Shown here: piece by piece, positions 7,543-16,623 of the stretch
How the letters are laid out: every line of letters starts with the position of its first letter
Numbering within the stretch: the first letter of the stretch is position 1
NCBI RefSeq assembly: GCF_023155275.1
Contig: NZ_JALMUV010000034.1
Coordinates: forward strand, 1-64,000
Length of the DNA: 64,000 nt
Source of the DNA: Streptomyces rhizoryzae
Lineage (GTDB): Bacteria; Actinomycetota; Actinomycetes; Streptomycetales; Streptomycetaceae
Direction of reading: 5' to 3'
Translations under genes and position numbers: made by a program
Notes under the pieces: generated by a model
Database searches by the model: none
Seen by the model: the letters and a program-made list of their open reading frames with translations, nothing else
What the model was told of the DNA's origin: nothing

Positions 7543-9012
7543 ATGTACTCCGACGCATCTCCCACCGGCGGCCCGGCCACCGTGAAGTTCCCCCATCGCT
7601 CCCGCCGCGGCATCCTGCTCGGCCTGACCCTCGCCCAGCTGGTCGTCGCGACGGTGACCGGCCTGCTCCTGTTCGCCGTGCTGGTGACCTCCGGCGTCAC
7701 CGGAGCGCTCAAGCTCCTCCCCGTCTGGGCGGCCGTCCTTGCCGTGGTCTTCGTCCGGCGCCACGGTCGTTCCCTGGCCGACTGGGCTCCCATCACCCTC
7801 CGCTACGCCCTCCGTCGCCTGCGCGGCCAGCTGCTGTGGCTGGCCCGCCCTGCCCGGCGTCCCCGTCGCGAGGGGCTGCTGCACCTGCCGGGGACCGCGG
7901 CCTCGCTGCGCGTGGTCTCCGCCCCCGGTGGTGGCTTCGGCGCGGTCCACGACCCGCACCACGGGACCCTCACCGCGGTGGTGAAGGTCTCCTCCCGCGC
8001 GTTCGCCCTGCTCGACCCGGCCGCGCAGTCCGACAACGTCGCCGGCTGGGGCCGCACCCTTGCCGCCCTGTCCCGCACCGGTCACATCGCCCGCGTCCAG
8101 GTCCTCGAACGCACCGTCCCCGACTCCGGCGACGCGCTCAACCGCTACTGGACCGAACACGGCGACGCCGGCACCCCGCTCGCCGGCCCGCTCTACGGCG
8201 AGTTGCTGGCCGCTGCGGGACCGGCCGCGGCCCCGCACGAGGCGTACGTCGCCCTCGCCTTGGACCTCAAGGCGGCCCGCCGGCTGATCAACCAGGCCGG
8301 CGGCGGGCTCACCGGCGCGTTCGCCGTACTGTCCCAGCTGACATCCACCTTCGACCTGTCCGCCCGCAACTCCGGTCTGACACCGGGTGGTTGGCTGGCC
8401 GCCGCGGAGATCGCCGCCGTCGTCCGCACCGCCTACGATCCCAAGGCATCCGCCGCGCTGGACCAGTGGTCCGACTCCGGCCGCCCGCAGGCCGCCCCCG
8501 AGGCCGCCGGCCCGGTCGTCCTGGTGGAGAAGGCCGACCGCATCGAGACCGACTCAGCGCACCACGCCACGTTCTGGATCGAGAACTGGCCCCGGATCGA
8601 GACCAGCCCCGGCTTCCTCCACCAGCTCCTGTTCACCTCCGGGGTCCGCCGCACGCTCTCCCTGACCTACGCGCCCAAGGGGCTGGATGCCGCGCTGAAG
8701 GACGTGCAGCGCAAGAAGGCGACGGTCATCGCCGACGCCGCCGAGCGGCAGCGCAAGGGACAGGTCGACTCCGAGGAGGACTCGGTCGAGTACGCCGACA
8801 TCAAGGAACGCGAGCGCCAGCTCATCGCCGGCCACGCCGACGTCGCCCTCACCGGCCTGCTCACCGTCAGCGCCGATACCGACGACCAGCTCAACGCGGC
8901 CTGCGCGGCGATCGAGACCGCGGCCGTCTCCGCCCTCCTCGACCTGCGACCGCTGACCTGGCAGCAGGCCGAGGCGTTCACCAATGCCGCCCTTCCCCTG
9001 GCCCGCCCGTAA
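7543..9012 (+). CDS. SCO6880-family type IV secretion protein
   Basis: The 489-residue protein starts with two adjacent membrane segments (about residues 22-68, GILLGLTLAQLVVATVTGLL and VWAAVLAVVFVRR), a PrgI/TcpE-like feature. A large soluble domain follows. The whole matches the SCO6880 family that precedes VirB4 in Streptomyces conjugative elements. ATG 7543 starts exactly before the membrane part and has GAGGA upstream; the frame stays open to 7399 but without a ribosome site. It likely anchors or partners the VirB4 ATPase encoded at 9499. Confidence 0.8.
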   Translation: MYSDASPTGGPATVKFPHRSRRGILLGLTLAQLVVATVTGLLLFAVLVTSGVTGALKLLPVWAAVLAVVFVRRHGRSLADWAPITLRYALRRLRGQLLWLARPARRPRREGLLHLPGTAASLRVVSAPGGGFGAVHDPHHGTLTAVVKVSSRAFALLDPAAQSDNVAGWGRTLAALSRTGHIARVQVLERTVPDSGDALNRYWTEHGDAGTPLAGPLYGELLAAAGPAAAPHEAYVALALDLKAARRLINQAGGGLTGAFAVLSQLTSTFDLSARNSGLTPGGWLAAAEIAAVVRTAYDPKASAALDQWSDSGRPQAAPEAAGPVVLVEKADRIETDSAHHATFWIENWPRIETSPGFLHQLLFTSGVRRTLSLTYAPKGLDAALKDVQRKKATVIADAAERQRKGQVDSEEDSVEYADIKERERQLIAGHADVALTGLLTVSADTDDQLNAACAAIETAAVSALLDLRPLTWQQAEAFTNAALPLARP

Positions 9013-9040
9013 CACCTCCCGCACAACCGAAGGGCCCACC

Positions 9041-9484
9041 ATGCCGTCCCACCCGGAGCCCGAACCGGCCTCGGACTTCGTGCCGTTCGCCACCGCGGCG
9101 CTCGACTTCCACCGGGCCATCAACCTCCCCGACGATTCCCACGCCGCGTCCCGCATCGAGCTGGACGCCCTCCACGCCCATCTCACCTCGCTCTACGGGC
9201 TCATCGATGCCCACACGACGCTGACCGCCCCGGTGGCGAAGGCCGAGGGCGATCACCTCCGGGCGTGCCGCGTCCGGCTGTGGCAGGCCACCGAACACCT
9301 CCACGCCGCCTACCATGCCGCACCCCGCCCCGCCTCCTCGCCCGAGGCACGCCGGGCCCGGCTGCCCGAGGGCGCGCCCGACCTCACCGTCTGCCGGCGC
9401 CACCTGACCACCGCCGCCCGGGTGCGCCGTTCCCACACCCCGACCGACCTGCGTGACCCCTTCACCGGGCTGATCCGCCACTGA
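9041..9484 (+). CDS. DUF6238-like small protein of the transfer module
   Basis: A 147-residue, mostly helical soluble protein without membrane segments or signal peptide. It resembles the DUF6238 family, which I recall only from this genomic context between SCO6880-family and VirB4 genes. Function is unknown. ATG 9041 is used because the open frame to its left overlaps the previous gene. It ends 14 bases before the VirB4 gene, consistent with one operon. Confidence 0.65.
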   Translation: MPSHPEPEPASDFVPFATAALDFHRAINLPDDSHAASRIELDALHAHLTSLYGLIDAHTTLTAPVAKAEGDHLRACRVRLWQATEHLHAAYHAAPRPASSPEARRARLPEGAPDLTVCRRHLTTAARVRRSHTPTDLRDPFTGLIRH

Positions 9485-9498
9485 CCAGGAGCACCCTC

Positions 9499-11049
9499 AT
9501 GCCCTCCCCTCTCCGGACTCGCGCCAGCGCCAGCCCGCTGTTCGTCCCCCGCAGGAACGACCGCCGAACCGCCCGCACCGCCCGGGCCCAGTTCGCCGCC
9601 GCGCAGGACAAGGCCCGCCAAGCCGGACGGCCCAAGGCGAGCACCACCACGACCGGCGCCGACCCGGAACTGCGCGCCACTTATCCGCCCTCCGGCCGTC
9701 CCGGGCCGGCCTCCGCCCGCGGGGGCCGGCTCAAGCTCCCGGCCCACCGCATGACCACCGCGGTCGCCGCCGGCGCCTACCCGTTCCTGGCCGAGGGCGG
9801 CCTGGGCGCCCAAGGCATCTACATCGGCCGCGACGTCCACGCCGAAGCCGCGTTCACCTACGACCCGTTCGCCCTCTACGGCAAGCTCGAAGGCTTCACC
9901 AACCCCAACATCCTCCTCGCCGGGGTCATCGGCATGGGCAAGTCCGCCCTGGCCAAGTCCCTGGCCGTACGAGCGGTGGCCTTCGGCTACCGGATCTACG
10001 TCCCCTGCGACCCGAAGGGCGAATGGACCGTCGTCGCCCAGGCACTCGGCGGCCAGACCATCGCCCTCGGCCCCGGCCTGCCCGGCCGCCTCAACCCCCT
10101 CGACGCCCCCGCCAAACCGCACGGCATCAGCAAGGACGACTGGTCGGGCGAGGTCCGCAAGCGGCGCCTGCTCCTGCTCGGCTCCCTGGCCAAGACCGTC
10201 CTCCGCCGCGAACTGCACCCCATGGAGCACACCGCTCTCGACGTCGCCCTCGACCACGTCGTCACCCACGCCCAGGCCACCGGCGCCACGCCCCTCCTCG
10301 GAGACGTCGCGCACGTTCTGGGCACCCCCGAGCTGCTCGACGCCGCCCTCGGCGAGCCCGCCGGCCGCCTCGGGCAGGCTGCCGAAGACCTCGCTCACGC
10401 CCTGCGCAGGCTCATCCACGGTGACCTCGCGGGGATGTTCGACGCACCCAGCACCGTCACCTTCGACCCGACCGCGCCCATGCTGTCCATCGACCTGTCC
10501 CGGCTCGGCGGTGCCGGCGACGACACCGCCCTCGTCCTCGCCATGACCTGCGCCTCGGCCTGGATGGAATCCGCCCTCGCCGACCCCGGCGGCGGGCGCC
10601 GATGGGTCATCTACGACGAGGCGTGGCGCGTGATGCGGCACGTCGCCCTGCTGGAACGCATGCAGTCCCAGTGGAAGCTCAGCCGCGGCCTGGGCATCGC
10701 CAACATGATCGTCATCCACCGTCTGTCCGACCTGCTCACCGCGGGCGACGCCGGCTCCCGCGGCCGAGCCCTGGCCGAGGGCCTGCTCACCGACTGCTCC
10801 ACCCGCATCATCTACCGCCAGGAAGCCGACCAACTCGCCTCCGCCGCCACGCTCCTCGGCCTCACCGGCGTCGAAACGCAAGCCGTCTCCGCCCTCACCA
10901 AGGGCCGCGGCCTGTGGAAGGTCGCAGGCCGCTCCTTCATTACCCAGCACCTCCTCCACCCCCGCGAGCGCGAACTGTTCGACACCGACGCCCGCATGCA
11001 CACCAGCACGCCCACGCCCGTCCCCACCGCCCCGGGGCCACGCACCTAA
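9499..11049 (+). CDS. VirB4-like conjugation ATPase
   Basis: The 516-residue P-loop ATPase has Walker A GVIGMGKS at residues 142-149 and a Walker B-type RRWVIYDEAW near 367-376. The DEAW form and the following arginine-rich helix are typical of VirB4/TraU ATPases, which energise assembly of the transfer channel. The N-terminal 80 residues are basic and Pro-rich. It lacks the long N-terminal domain of classical VirB4, as other actinobacterial versions do, because that part may be supplied by the SCO6880-type protein encoded upstream. ATG 9499 follows CAGGAGC. Confidence 0.88.
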   Translation: MPSPLRTRASASPLFVPRRNDRRTARTARAQFAAAQDKARQAGRPKASTTTTGADPELRATYPPSGRPGPASARGGRLKLPAHRMTTAVAAGAYPFLAEGGLGAQGIYIGRDVHAEAAFTYDPFALYGKLEGFTNPNILLAGVIGMGKSALAKSLAVRAVAFGYRIYVPCDPKGEWTVVAQALGGQTIALGPGLPGRLNPLDAPAKPHGISKDDWSGEVRKRRLLLLGSLAKTVLRRELHPMEHTALDVALDHVVTHAQATGATPLLGDVAHVLGTPELLDAALGEPAGRLGQAAEDLAHALRRLIHGDLAGMFDAPSTVTFDPTAPMLSIDLSRLGGAGDDTALVLAMTCASAWMESALADPGGGRRWVIYDEAWRVMRHVALLERMQSQWKLSRGLGIANMIVIHRLSDLLTAGDAGSRGRALAEGLLTDCSTRIIYRQEADQLASAATLLGLTGVETQAVSALTKGRGLWKVAGRSFITQHLLHPRERELFDTDARMHTSTPTPVPTAPGPRT

Positions 11050-11130
11050 CGCGCACGCCCGGCCGGGCCAAATCCGGCCACGGCCCCCACCCTCGTGCTC
11101 CGCCCGACCTGACCTGCGAGGTGCCTTATC

Positions 11131-11607
11131 GTGCCGGAACCCCCGCCGCACATCACCATCGCCCGCCACGACCGCTACGGCGTCGTCGCCTCGGCTTCAC
11201 ACCACAACCCTGTCGCCGCGCACATGCTGCGCCGGGTCGGATTCCACCCACTGCCCGACCGGGATCTCTACGCCCTCACCGAGCCGCACCGGGACACCAC
11301 CCGGCGCAGCCAGCAAGCAGTCCAGTCCCTGCGTGCCGCGCACTACAACGTCACCGCCGACTCCGCGTACGACGTCACCGCCTCCAAGAGCCCACGCCTC
11401 CTGACCGACACCTCGACGTGGGACGACGCCCAGGCAAGGCGGCCGTGTCCGGACCCACGTCTGGCGTTCCGGCAGGCCGTCGCTCACGCAGCCACCGCGG
11501 CCTCCCCCGCTCACGCCCACGTCCACGTCCCCGGCCCGCAGCGACCAGCTGTCAGCCCGGAATACCGCCTGGCTCCCGCTCCCCGATCACCAGCCCGCGC
11601 CCGCTGA
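11131..11607 (+). CDS. Unknown protein of the transfer module, paralog of the next gene
   Basis: A 158-residue protein of unknown function. Residues 8-85 (HDRYGVVASAS...LRRVGFHPLPDRDLYAL...) align by eye with the protein encoded at 11634 (HPVLGIAAATA...LRRHHFRYSEDLDVYLL...). The two look like diverged tandem copies. The C-terminus is His-, Ala- and Pro-rich and low in complexity. The GTG start has GAGGTG upstream. It is in the same orientation as the VirB4 gene 81 bases to the left. Confidence 0.6.
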   Translation: MPEPPPHITIARHDRYGVVASASHHNPVAAHMLRRVGFHPLPDRDLYALTEPHRDTTRRSQQAVQSLRAAHYNVTADSAYDVTASKSPRLLTDTSTWDDAQARRPCPDPRLAFRQAVAHAATAASPAHAHVHVPGPQRPAVSPEYRLAPAPRSPARAR

Positions 11608-11633
11608 AAGCCCCCCTCGGACAGATCCTCCTC

Positions 11634-12047
11634 ATGCTCGATCACCTTGAACCCGACGTCGCCTTCGGGGTCCACCCTGTCCTCGGCATCGCCGCCGCCA
11701 CGGCCGATGACCGCCCGTTCCTTGACGAGGTCCTCCGCAGGCACCACTTCCGCTACAGCGAGGACCTGGACGTCTACCTGCTACCGGCCGGCACCCCGCC
11801 CGCCGTCGGCGTACGAGCTGTGGCCCACGCCTGCCGCGCGCTCCACGACGCCGGCCTCACGGCCGCCGCAGACCCGAGGATCCTCAGCAGCCGACCCGAC
11901 CCCGACGACCTCTCGGCGAACCGCCCCGCTCGCTCCCGCGCAGCCACCGCTTCCTCCGCCCAGCGACCCACCGCAACGCCCACGCCGCAGGTCGAAGCGC
12001 CCCCGACCCGCACCGCTCCAACCACCACCCCCAGCCGCAAGCGCTGA
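11634..12047 (+). CDS. Unknown protein of the transfer module, paralog of the previous gene
   Basis: The 137-residue product has a folded first half (residues 1-85) similar to that of the gene at 11131 and a disordered Pro/Thr/Arg-rich second half. No known domain was recognised. ATG 11634 is the first ATG of this part of the frame. The frame is open far upstream but overlaps the previous genes there. The position between VirB4 and VirD4 suggests an accessory transfer role. Confidence 0.55.
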   Translation: MLDHLEPDVAFGVHPVLGIAAATADDRPFLDEVLRRHHFRYSEDLDVYLLPAGTPPAVGVRAVAHACRALHDAGLTAAADPRILSSRPDPDDLSANRPARSRAATASSAQRPTATPTPQVEAPPTRTAPTTTPSRKR

Positions 12048-12074
12048 CCTATCCCGCCCCGAGGAGTTCTCACC

Positions 12075-12572
12075 ATGACCGTCAAGACCCACTGGACCAT
12101 CGACCACGCCTGCGGCCACACCACGGAGATCGATCTCTCCGGACGTCCCGCCGACCGGCGTGCCGGCTACGCACGCTGGCTCGCCGAGCGCGACTGCACC
12201 CCCTGCTGGCAGGCCACCCGCACCACCGATGACGAGTCAACAGCGGAGTGGCTGGCGAGGAAGCGAGCCGCCGAGCAGACCGCGGCCGAGGAGTGGGCCG
12301 AGCAGTACCGGATGCCAACGCTGGACGGCACCGAACGCACCGTCCCCTGGGGAACTCGCTGCCGCCACCAACTCGTCACCGCCGCCCACACCGCCCTCGT
12401 CCTCGAAGGCACCACCGGCGAGACGGAATGGACGGCCGTCGAGGACGCAGCACGTTCCCTGACCCTCGCCGCCTGGTGGATCGACAACCGCGATGCTGCC
12501 CCGGCCGACCTGCCCGCCCTGCTGGCCGCCGCAACCGACGACGACCGGCTAAACGACACCCCCCGCTCCTGA
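12075..12572 (+). CDS. Small putative zinc-binding protein of the transfer module
   Basis: The 165-residue protein begins with HACGHTTEIDL and, about 30 residues later, CTPCW. This CxH...CxxC arrangement could bind zinc. A charged helical region (about 50-80) and an Ala-rich C-terminus follow. GAGGAG lies ten bases before the ATG. The family is not recognised; similar small proteins occur in Streptomyces integrative elements. A DNA- or protein-binding role would be inference. Confidence 0.6.
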   Translation: MTVKTHWTIDHACGHTTEIDLSGRPADRRAGYARWLAERDCTPCWQATRTTDDESTAEWLARKRAAEQTAAEEWAEQYRMPTLDGTERTVPWGTRCRHQLVTAAHTALVLEGTTGETEWTAVEDAARSLTLAAWWIDNRDAAPADLPALLAAATDDDRLNDTPRS

Positions 12573-12692
12573 CACCGAACCCCGCCGCACCCCCTCAACC
12601 AGCTGCCGTCCCCCGCATCCCGGAGTCCGCATGAACACCAGAACAACCCGCCGCCTCATCCCCGCCCCCACGTCACACACCTGGAACCCCTC

Positions 12693-14477
12693 GTGCCCCG
12701 CCCTCCCTCGGCCACCACCGGCACCGACCTCCTCCTCTACCTCCTCCTGGCCGCCGCCGGGATCGGCATCGCCGGTAGCTCACTGGCCTGGCTGTTCGGC
12801 AACCTCGCCAGCGCCGTCGCCGGCACCGACCCATGGGCCCCCTACCAGCACCCGGAACAGACACTCCTCCATCCCCACCAGATCTGGCCCCGACTCCCCC
12901 AACCAGCCCTGTTCACAGGCTGCTACGTCCTCCCCACCCTCGTCCTTCTGTCCGCCGCCGTCCTGGCCGCGAGGCTGTGGCTGCGCTTCCGCAGCACCTC
13001 ATCCGGACTGGCTGGCCAACGCGAACTGGCCCCGCTCCTCCCCCGGCAGATCGCGGCCAAGGCCATCGACCTGCGCCCCAGCCTCCAAGGCACCAAGCCC
13101 ACGGACGTCGCCCCCGACGACCGCGGCGTCCTGCTCGGCACCGTGAAGCCAGGCAAGACCGAAGTGCGGTCCTCCTGGGAGGACGTCATCCTGGCGATCA
13201 TGGCCCCGCGGTCCGGTAAGACCTCCGGCCTGGCCATCCCCGCCATCCTGCGTGCCCCCGGCCCCGTACTGCTGACCTCCAACAAGGCAGCCCGCGACGC
13301 CTATACCGCGACCATCGACGCCCGCGCCAAGGTCGGAACGGTCTGGACTCTCGACCCCCAGCAGATCGCCCACGCGCCCCGGACGATGTGGTGGGACATC
13401 CTCGCCGACGCCCGCGACCTTGCCGGCGCCCGACGCCTCGCCGGCCACTTCGTCACCGCCTCCGTCAACGAGTCCAGCTCCGGAGACTTCTGGTCCACGG
13501 CCGCCGCCAACACCCTCACCGCCCTCTTCCTGGCCGCCGCCCGCGACCGCCGGCCGATCACCGACGTGCTGGCCTGGCTCGCCTCACCCGCCGACCGCAC
13601 CCCCATCGACCTGCTCCAGGACGCCGGCCTCGACGCCGTCGCCGCCCAGCTCCAGGGCACCGTCGCCGGCGCCGTGGAAACCCGCGACGGCATCTTCGAA
13701 ACCGCCCGCCAGTACGCCAGCTGCCTGCTCGCCCCCGAGATCGCCGCCTGGGTCACCCCGCCCAACCACATCGACAAGGTCCGGGAATTCAAGCCTGCGG
13801 AGTTCGCGACCGGCAAGGACACCCTGTTCCTGCTGTCCAAGGACGGCGGCGGTTCCGCCTCCGCGATCATCGCCGCAGCCGCCGACGCGGTGATGCGCGC
13901 CGCCGTCATCCAGGCCGAACGCGACGGCGGACGCCTCGACGCCCCCTTGCTGGCGATCCTCGACGAAGCCGCCAACGTCTGCAAGATCGCCGACCTGCCC
14001 GACCTGTACTCGCACCTCGGCTCCCGCGGCGTCATCCCGATGACGATCCTGCAGTCCTACCAACAGGGCGTCCGCGTCTGGGGCGAGGCCGGCATGCACG
14101 CCCTGTTCTCCGCCGCGACGATCAAGGTGATCGGCTCCGGCATGGACGACGCCGACTTCGCCGACAAGATCTCCCGCCTGGCCGGCGACCACGACGTACG
14201 GACGGTCTCCGTCTCCACCGGCGAGTCGGGCAGGTCCACCTCCGTCTCGATGCGGCAGGAACGCGTCCTCCCCCCGGACGTGATCCGCGCACTCCCCAAG
14301 GGCACCGCCTGCCTGCTCGCCACCGGCATCCGCCCCGCCCTCATCGACCTCAAGCCCTGGTACAGGGGCCGCGACGCCGAGCACCTGACAGCCGCCTCAG
14401 CCACCGCCACTGCCGCGATCACCGAACGCGCCACCGCCAAGGCACTGCACCACAACGACGTCGGGGCAGCAGCATGA
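12693..14477 (+). CDS. VirD4/TraD-type conjugative coupling ATPase
   Basis: The 594-residue protein has two N-terminal membrane segments (about residues 12-38 and 72-92). Walker A is APRSGKTSG near 171-179 and Walker B is LLAILDEAAN near 420-429. The DEAAN form, the following helix and QSYQQG near 450 are typical of VirD4/TraG coupling proteins, which bring the relaxase-DNA complex to the channel. It starts with GTG 12693. It is the last gene of the transfer module; no relaxase gene follows in the window. Confidence 0.9.
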   Translation: MPRPPSATTGTDLLLYLLLAAAGIGIAGSSLAWLFGNLASAVAGTDPWAPYQHPEQTLLHPHQIWPRLPQPALFTGCYVLPTLVLLSAAVLAARLWLRFRSTSSGLAGQRELAPLLPRQIAAKAIDLRPSLQGTKPTDVAPDDRGVLLGTVKPGKTEVRSSWEDVILAIMAPRSGKTSGLAIPAILRAPGPVLLTSNKAARDAYTATIDARAKVGTVWTLDPQQIAHAPRTMWWDILADARDLAGARRLAGHFVTASVNESSSGDFWSTAAANTLTALFLAAARDRRPITDVLAWLASPADRTPIDLLQDAGLDAVAAQLQGTVAGAVETRDGIFETARQYASCLLAPEIAAWVTPPNHIDKVREFKPAEFATGKDTLFLLSKDGGGSASAIIAAAADAVMRAAVIQAERDGGRLDAPLLAILDEAANVCKIADLPDLYSHLGSRGVIPMTILQSYQQGVRVWGEAGMHALFSAATIKVIGSGMDDADFADKISRLAGDHDVRTVSVSTGESGRSTSVSMRQERVLPPDVIRALPKGTACLLATGIRPALIDLKPWYRGRDAEHLTAASATATAAITERATAKALHHNDVGAAA

Positions 14478-14479
14478 CG

Positions 14480-14793
14480 GCCAGCCGAGGCCGCGGCCAG
14501 CCTGCGGGGACAACAAGCGGTAGTACTTCAGCTGATGTCCGAGAGGCGTCGCCCAGGTCCCGCCGTTCGGTACCAGCGTCATCGTCGCCGGTGCTCACGG
14601 CCACCTGGCCGGCCTCGTTGGAGTCGCACGCGGCCAGCAGGCGATAGGCGGCCAACCGGCGCAGGTCCTCGTCCGGAACCAAGGAGGAAGTCAGCTCCGC
14701 CCGGGCGTTCCGGCCCGGCCGAAGCGGGTCTGCCATGGCCGGCTTGTAGTCCAGCCAGCTACAGACGTCGGTGGTCAGCTCGAGCAGGCCCAC
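14480..14793 (-). pseudogene. Phage portal protein N-terminal remnant
   Basis: Reading leftward from 14793, the peptide MGLLELTTDVCSWLDYKPA...DPLRPGRNARAELTSSLVPDEDLRRLAAYRLLAACDSNEAGQ...ERRDLGDAS looks like the beginning of an actinophage portal or portal-like protein. Similarity stops near 14550 and the frame runs out against the VirD4 gene. Its position downstream of terminase remnants on the same strand fits the phage order TerS-TerL-portal. The portal assignment is from memory and is moderate. Confidence 0.45.
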
Positions 14794-14833
14794 GGCGCCC
14801 CTCCAGGCAGTCGGCCCCGCGCCGCTGATCAGG

Positions 14834-15214
14834 TTACGGCGCCGACGTGCTCCCGCTGGCCTCGGCTACCGCCTCGTCGTATCCGGCCGTCCCCGGCGCC
14901 GGGGACAAGGAGCACGCGGCATGGAAGCCGTCCCAATCGCCTGCGGTCTGCTCGTGCTCGCCGAGCTGGTCCCAGCGGTCGACGCACTCCTTCTCGCTCG
15001 GACTGGAGTAAGAGGGGGCTGTGCCGCTGGCGATCTTCTGTCGCTGCACGGAAAGCCCTTCGCTACGCCGGTACATCTCGCGGACGCGGTCGAGGTAGGC
15101 GGCACGTCGATCCGCTTCGGTCGGTTTCTCGGCAGGGGGCGAACAGCCCGTGAGACGCGCAGCTGCGATGGCTGTGGCGCCCAGAACCGTGGCCTAACTG
15201 CCCCTGATTCCCAT
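14834..15214 (-). pseudogene. Lipoprotein gene with amber stop at codon 7
   Basis: From ATG 15214 the frame reads MGIRGS, TAG (15194-15196), then ATVLGATAIAAARLTGC, a good lipoprotein signal with lipobox LTGC. It continues as a charged protein (ADRRAAYLDRVREMYRRSEG...) to the stop at 14834. Changing the TAG to CAG would restore a complete 126-residue lipoprotein. No alternative start lies before the lipobox; the next ATG (15076) would remove the signal. The gene is therefore probably inactive, unless the amber codon is read through or the base call is wrong. Confidence 0.6.
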
Positions 15215-15755
15215 GATCGTGAGGCTAACAGCCCACAGGTGGCATATCGGCAGAGTTCGCCGAAGCCCGCACGAGCAGCTTCTCTGACGCATAGAGTCAA
15301 AGAGCTGCGGCTGCACCCACCTCACCTGCTCGTTCATTCGTTCGGGCACGCCCTACGACGGTGAAGGGAAGGTGAGATGGGAGCACACAGGAAGCCACGG
15401 CGAAGGCGGCTGACCGGCCGCCGAGTTTGGTTACTCATCCAGATCGTGTTCTGGCTGAGCGACCGCTTCGGCGACCAGTAGCCACCTGGGCATCGGCCGT
15501 GCAGGACGCCAATCTTTGGCGGCCGGTGCCCGCACCTTCGATCACAGTGCACACCGAAACAGGGATGTACAACGCTCCCGAGCATAGCCACGCGAGCCTA
15601 TGTGTGACACATAAAAGTAGATACAGGGCTCGGTGTGGGGCAAGACTTTTGCGTCACGACACGACGAGATGACCTGCTGACCGGGCAGTTTCCTCTTGGG
15701 GCCGTTTCTTAACGGCCGTGTTGGTTCGGCTCAGCGTCGGCCGTCGAAGCGGTCT
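15215..15755. other. Gene-poor region with one small ORF
   Basis: The only plausible coding element is a 34-residue frame on the plus strand, ATG 15377 to TAG 15481. It is preceded by GGGAAGGTGAG and encodes a basic start (MGAHRKPRRRRLTG) followed by the hydrophobic stretch VWLLIQIVFWL. It could be a small membrane peptide, but it has no known family. The rest shows no convincing gene. Confidence 0.35.
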
Positions 15756-16110
15756 TCATCGATGGTCGTTCGGTAGGGTGTCGAGTTGGTACGGGTCGGC
15801 CAGTTCAGTCAAGCCGTGCACGGCTGTGTCCACGCGGTCCGGGCTGTCCATTCCTTCGACCCAGGTGACCATCTGGTCTTCCAGGTCGGGGTACTCGCCG
15901 ACGTGGTGGACGAACTGCTGTCCGTAGAGCCGAGCTACCGGTGCGGCGCACAGGCGCTTCCTGACCTTGGCCGTGACCTCCAGGATCATCAGCATGAGAA
16001 GGCCCTTGGTGACGCCGTCGCGGCGTAGCTGCTCCCATGTCGGCGTGACGATCCGCCTTGTCATGTCTCCGCCGCAGTTCTTCTCGACCACGATCGCCGG
16101 CCTTGAATAC
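15756..16110 (-). pseudogene. Phage terminase large subunit C-terminal remnant
   Basis: The translation contains IVVEKNCGGDMTRRIV and later AAPVARLYGQQFVHHVGEYP then DLEDQMVTWVEGMDSPDRVD. These are the C-terminal nuclease-domain motifs of large terminases (NxGGDM, APVAxLYEQGxVHHVG, LEDQMxxW, SPDRxDAxVxALTEL). The N-terminal ATPase half is absent, and the frame joins a terminase small-subunit fragment after an apparent deletion near 16150. It cannot make a working terminase. Confidence 0.7.
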
Positions 16111-16149
16111 GAGGGCGAGTCGGCAGGCGGCAAGGCCCCAATCGTTGAT

Positions 16150-16623
16150 GCCCATGGAGCCTGTCCGGTCGGCGAGAAGGTACAGTTAGTTCTGGCGTGG
16201 TGAGCGGCGTCGAACCGCTGAGGCCACAACGGCTCGCCGACTTCCCGGCCGAGTGGGTCGAGTCTGTCGGCCTCCAAGGCACTCAGTTCGTCAACGCTGT
16301 CGTTGAGCTCGGCTCGGCGGTCGGCCAGGGTGGCGCGGACGTCTCGGCACACGCCATGGATCAGCGCCTCGCCGGAGGGCGGCTCCTGGTTCTTCCGGTG
16401 CCACTCGATGCCGTATCCCTGGGAGTAGGCGATGCCGCCCGAGTTGGCGGGCCGGGTCGGCGGCGAGCTTGCAGGCGATGGTGAGCCAGTCGACACCGGC
16501 GAGGCGGCGGTCGATGGCGTCCGAGCGGCGGCGCGCGATGGCCGCACGCTCGGCTTTGTCGAGGCGTCCCACTGCGGGGGCCTCCGGCTCGGTGCACCCC
16601 CACGCCCGCCACCATGATCTCAT
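16150..16623 (-). pseudogene. Phage terminase small subunit / HTH remnant, frameshifted
   Basis: One frame gives RLDKAERAAIARRRSDAID then RRLAGVDWLTIACKLAADPA. After a shift near 16450 another frame gives VCRDVRATLADRRAELNDSV then DELSALEADRLDPLGR. Together they match the helix-turn-helix and following helices of actinophage small terminase-like proteins (AxRRxxAxxLRLAGxxWxxIAxxL...RxLxxxRAELxxSVxELRxLExDRLDRL). The frameshift and missing C-terminus mark it as a pseudogene. It is upstream of the large-terminase remnant on the same strand. Confidence 0.6.

Noticed and set aside
15334..15591. Minus-strand 85-codon frame
   Set aside because: No family, no ribosome site, unnatural composition; the plus-strand 34-codon frame is slightly better supported but also uncertain.
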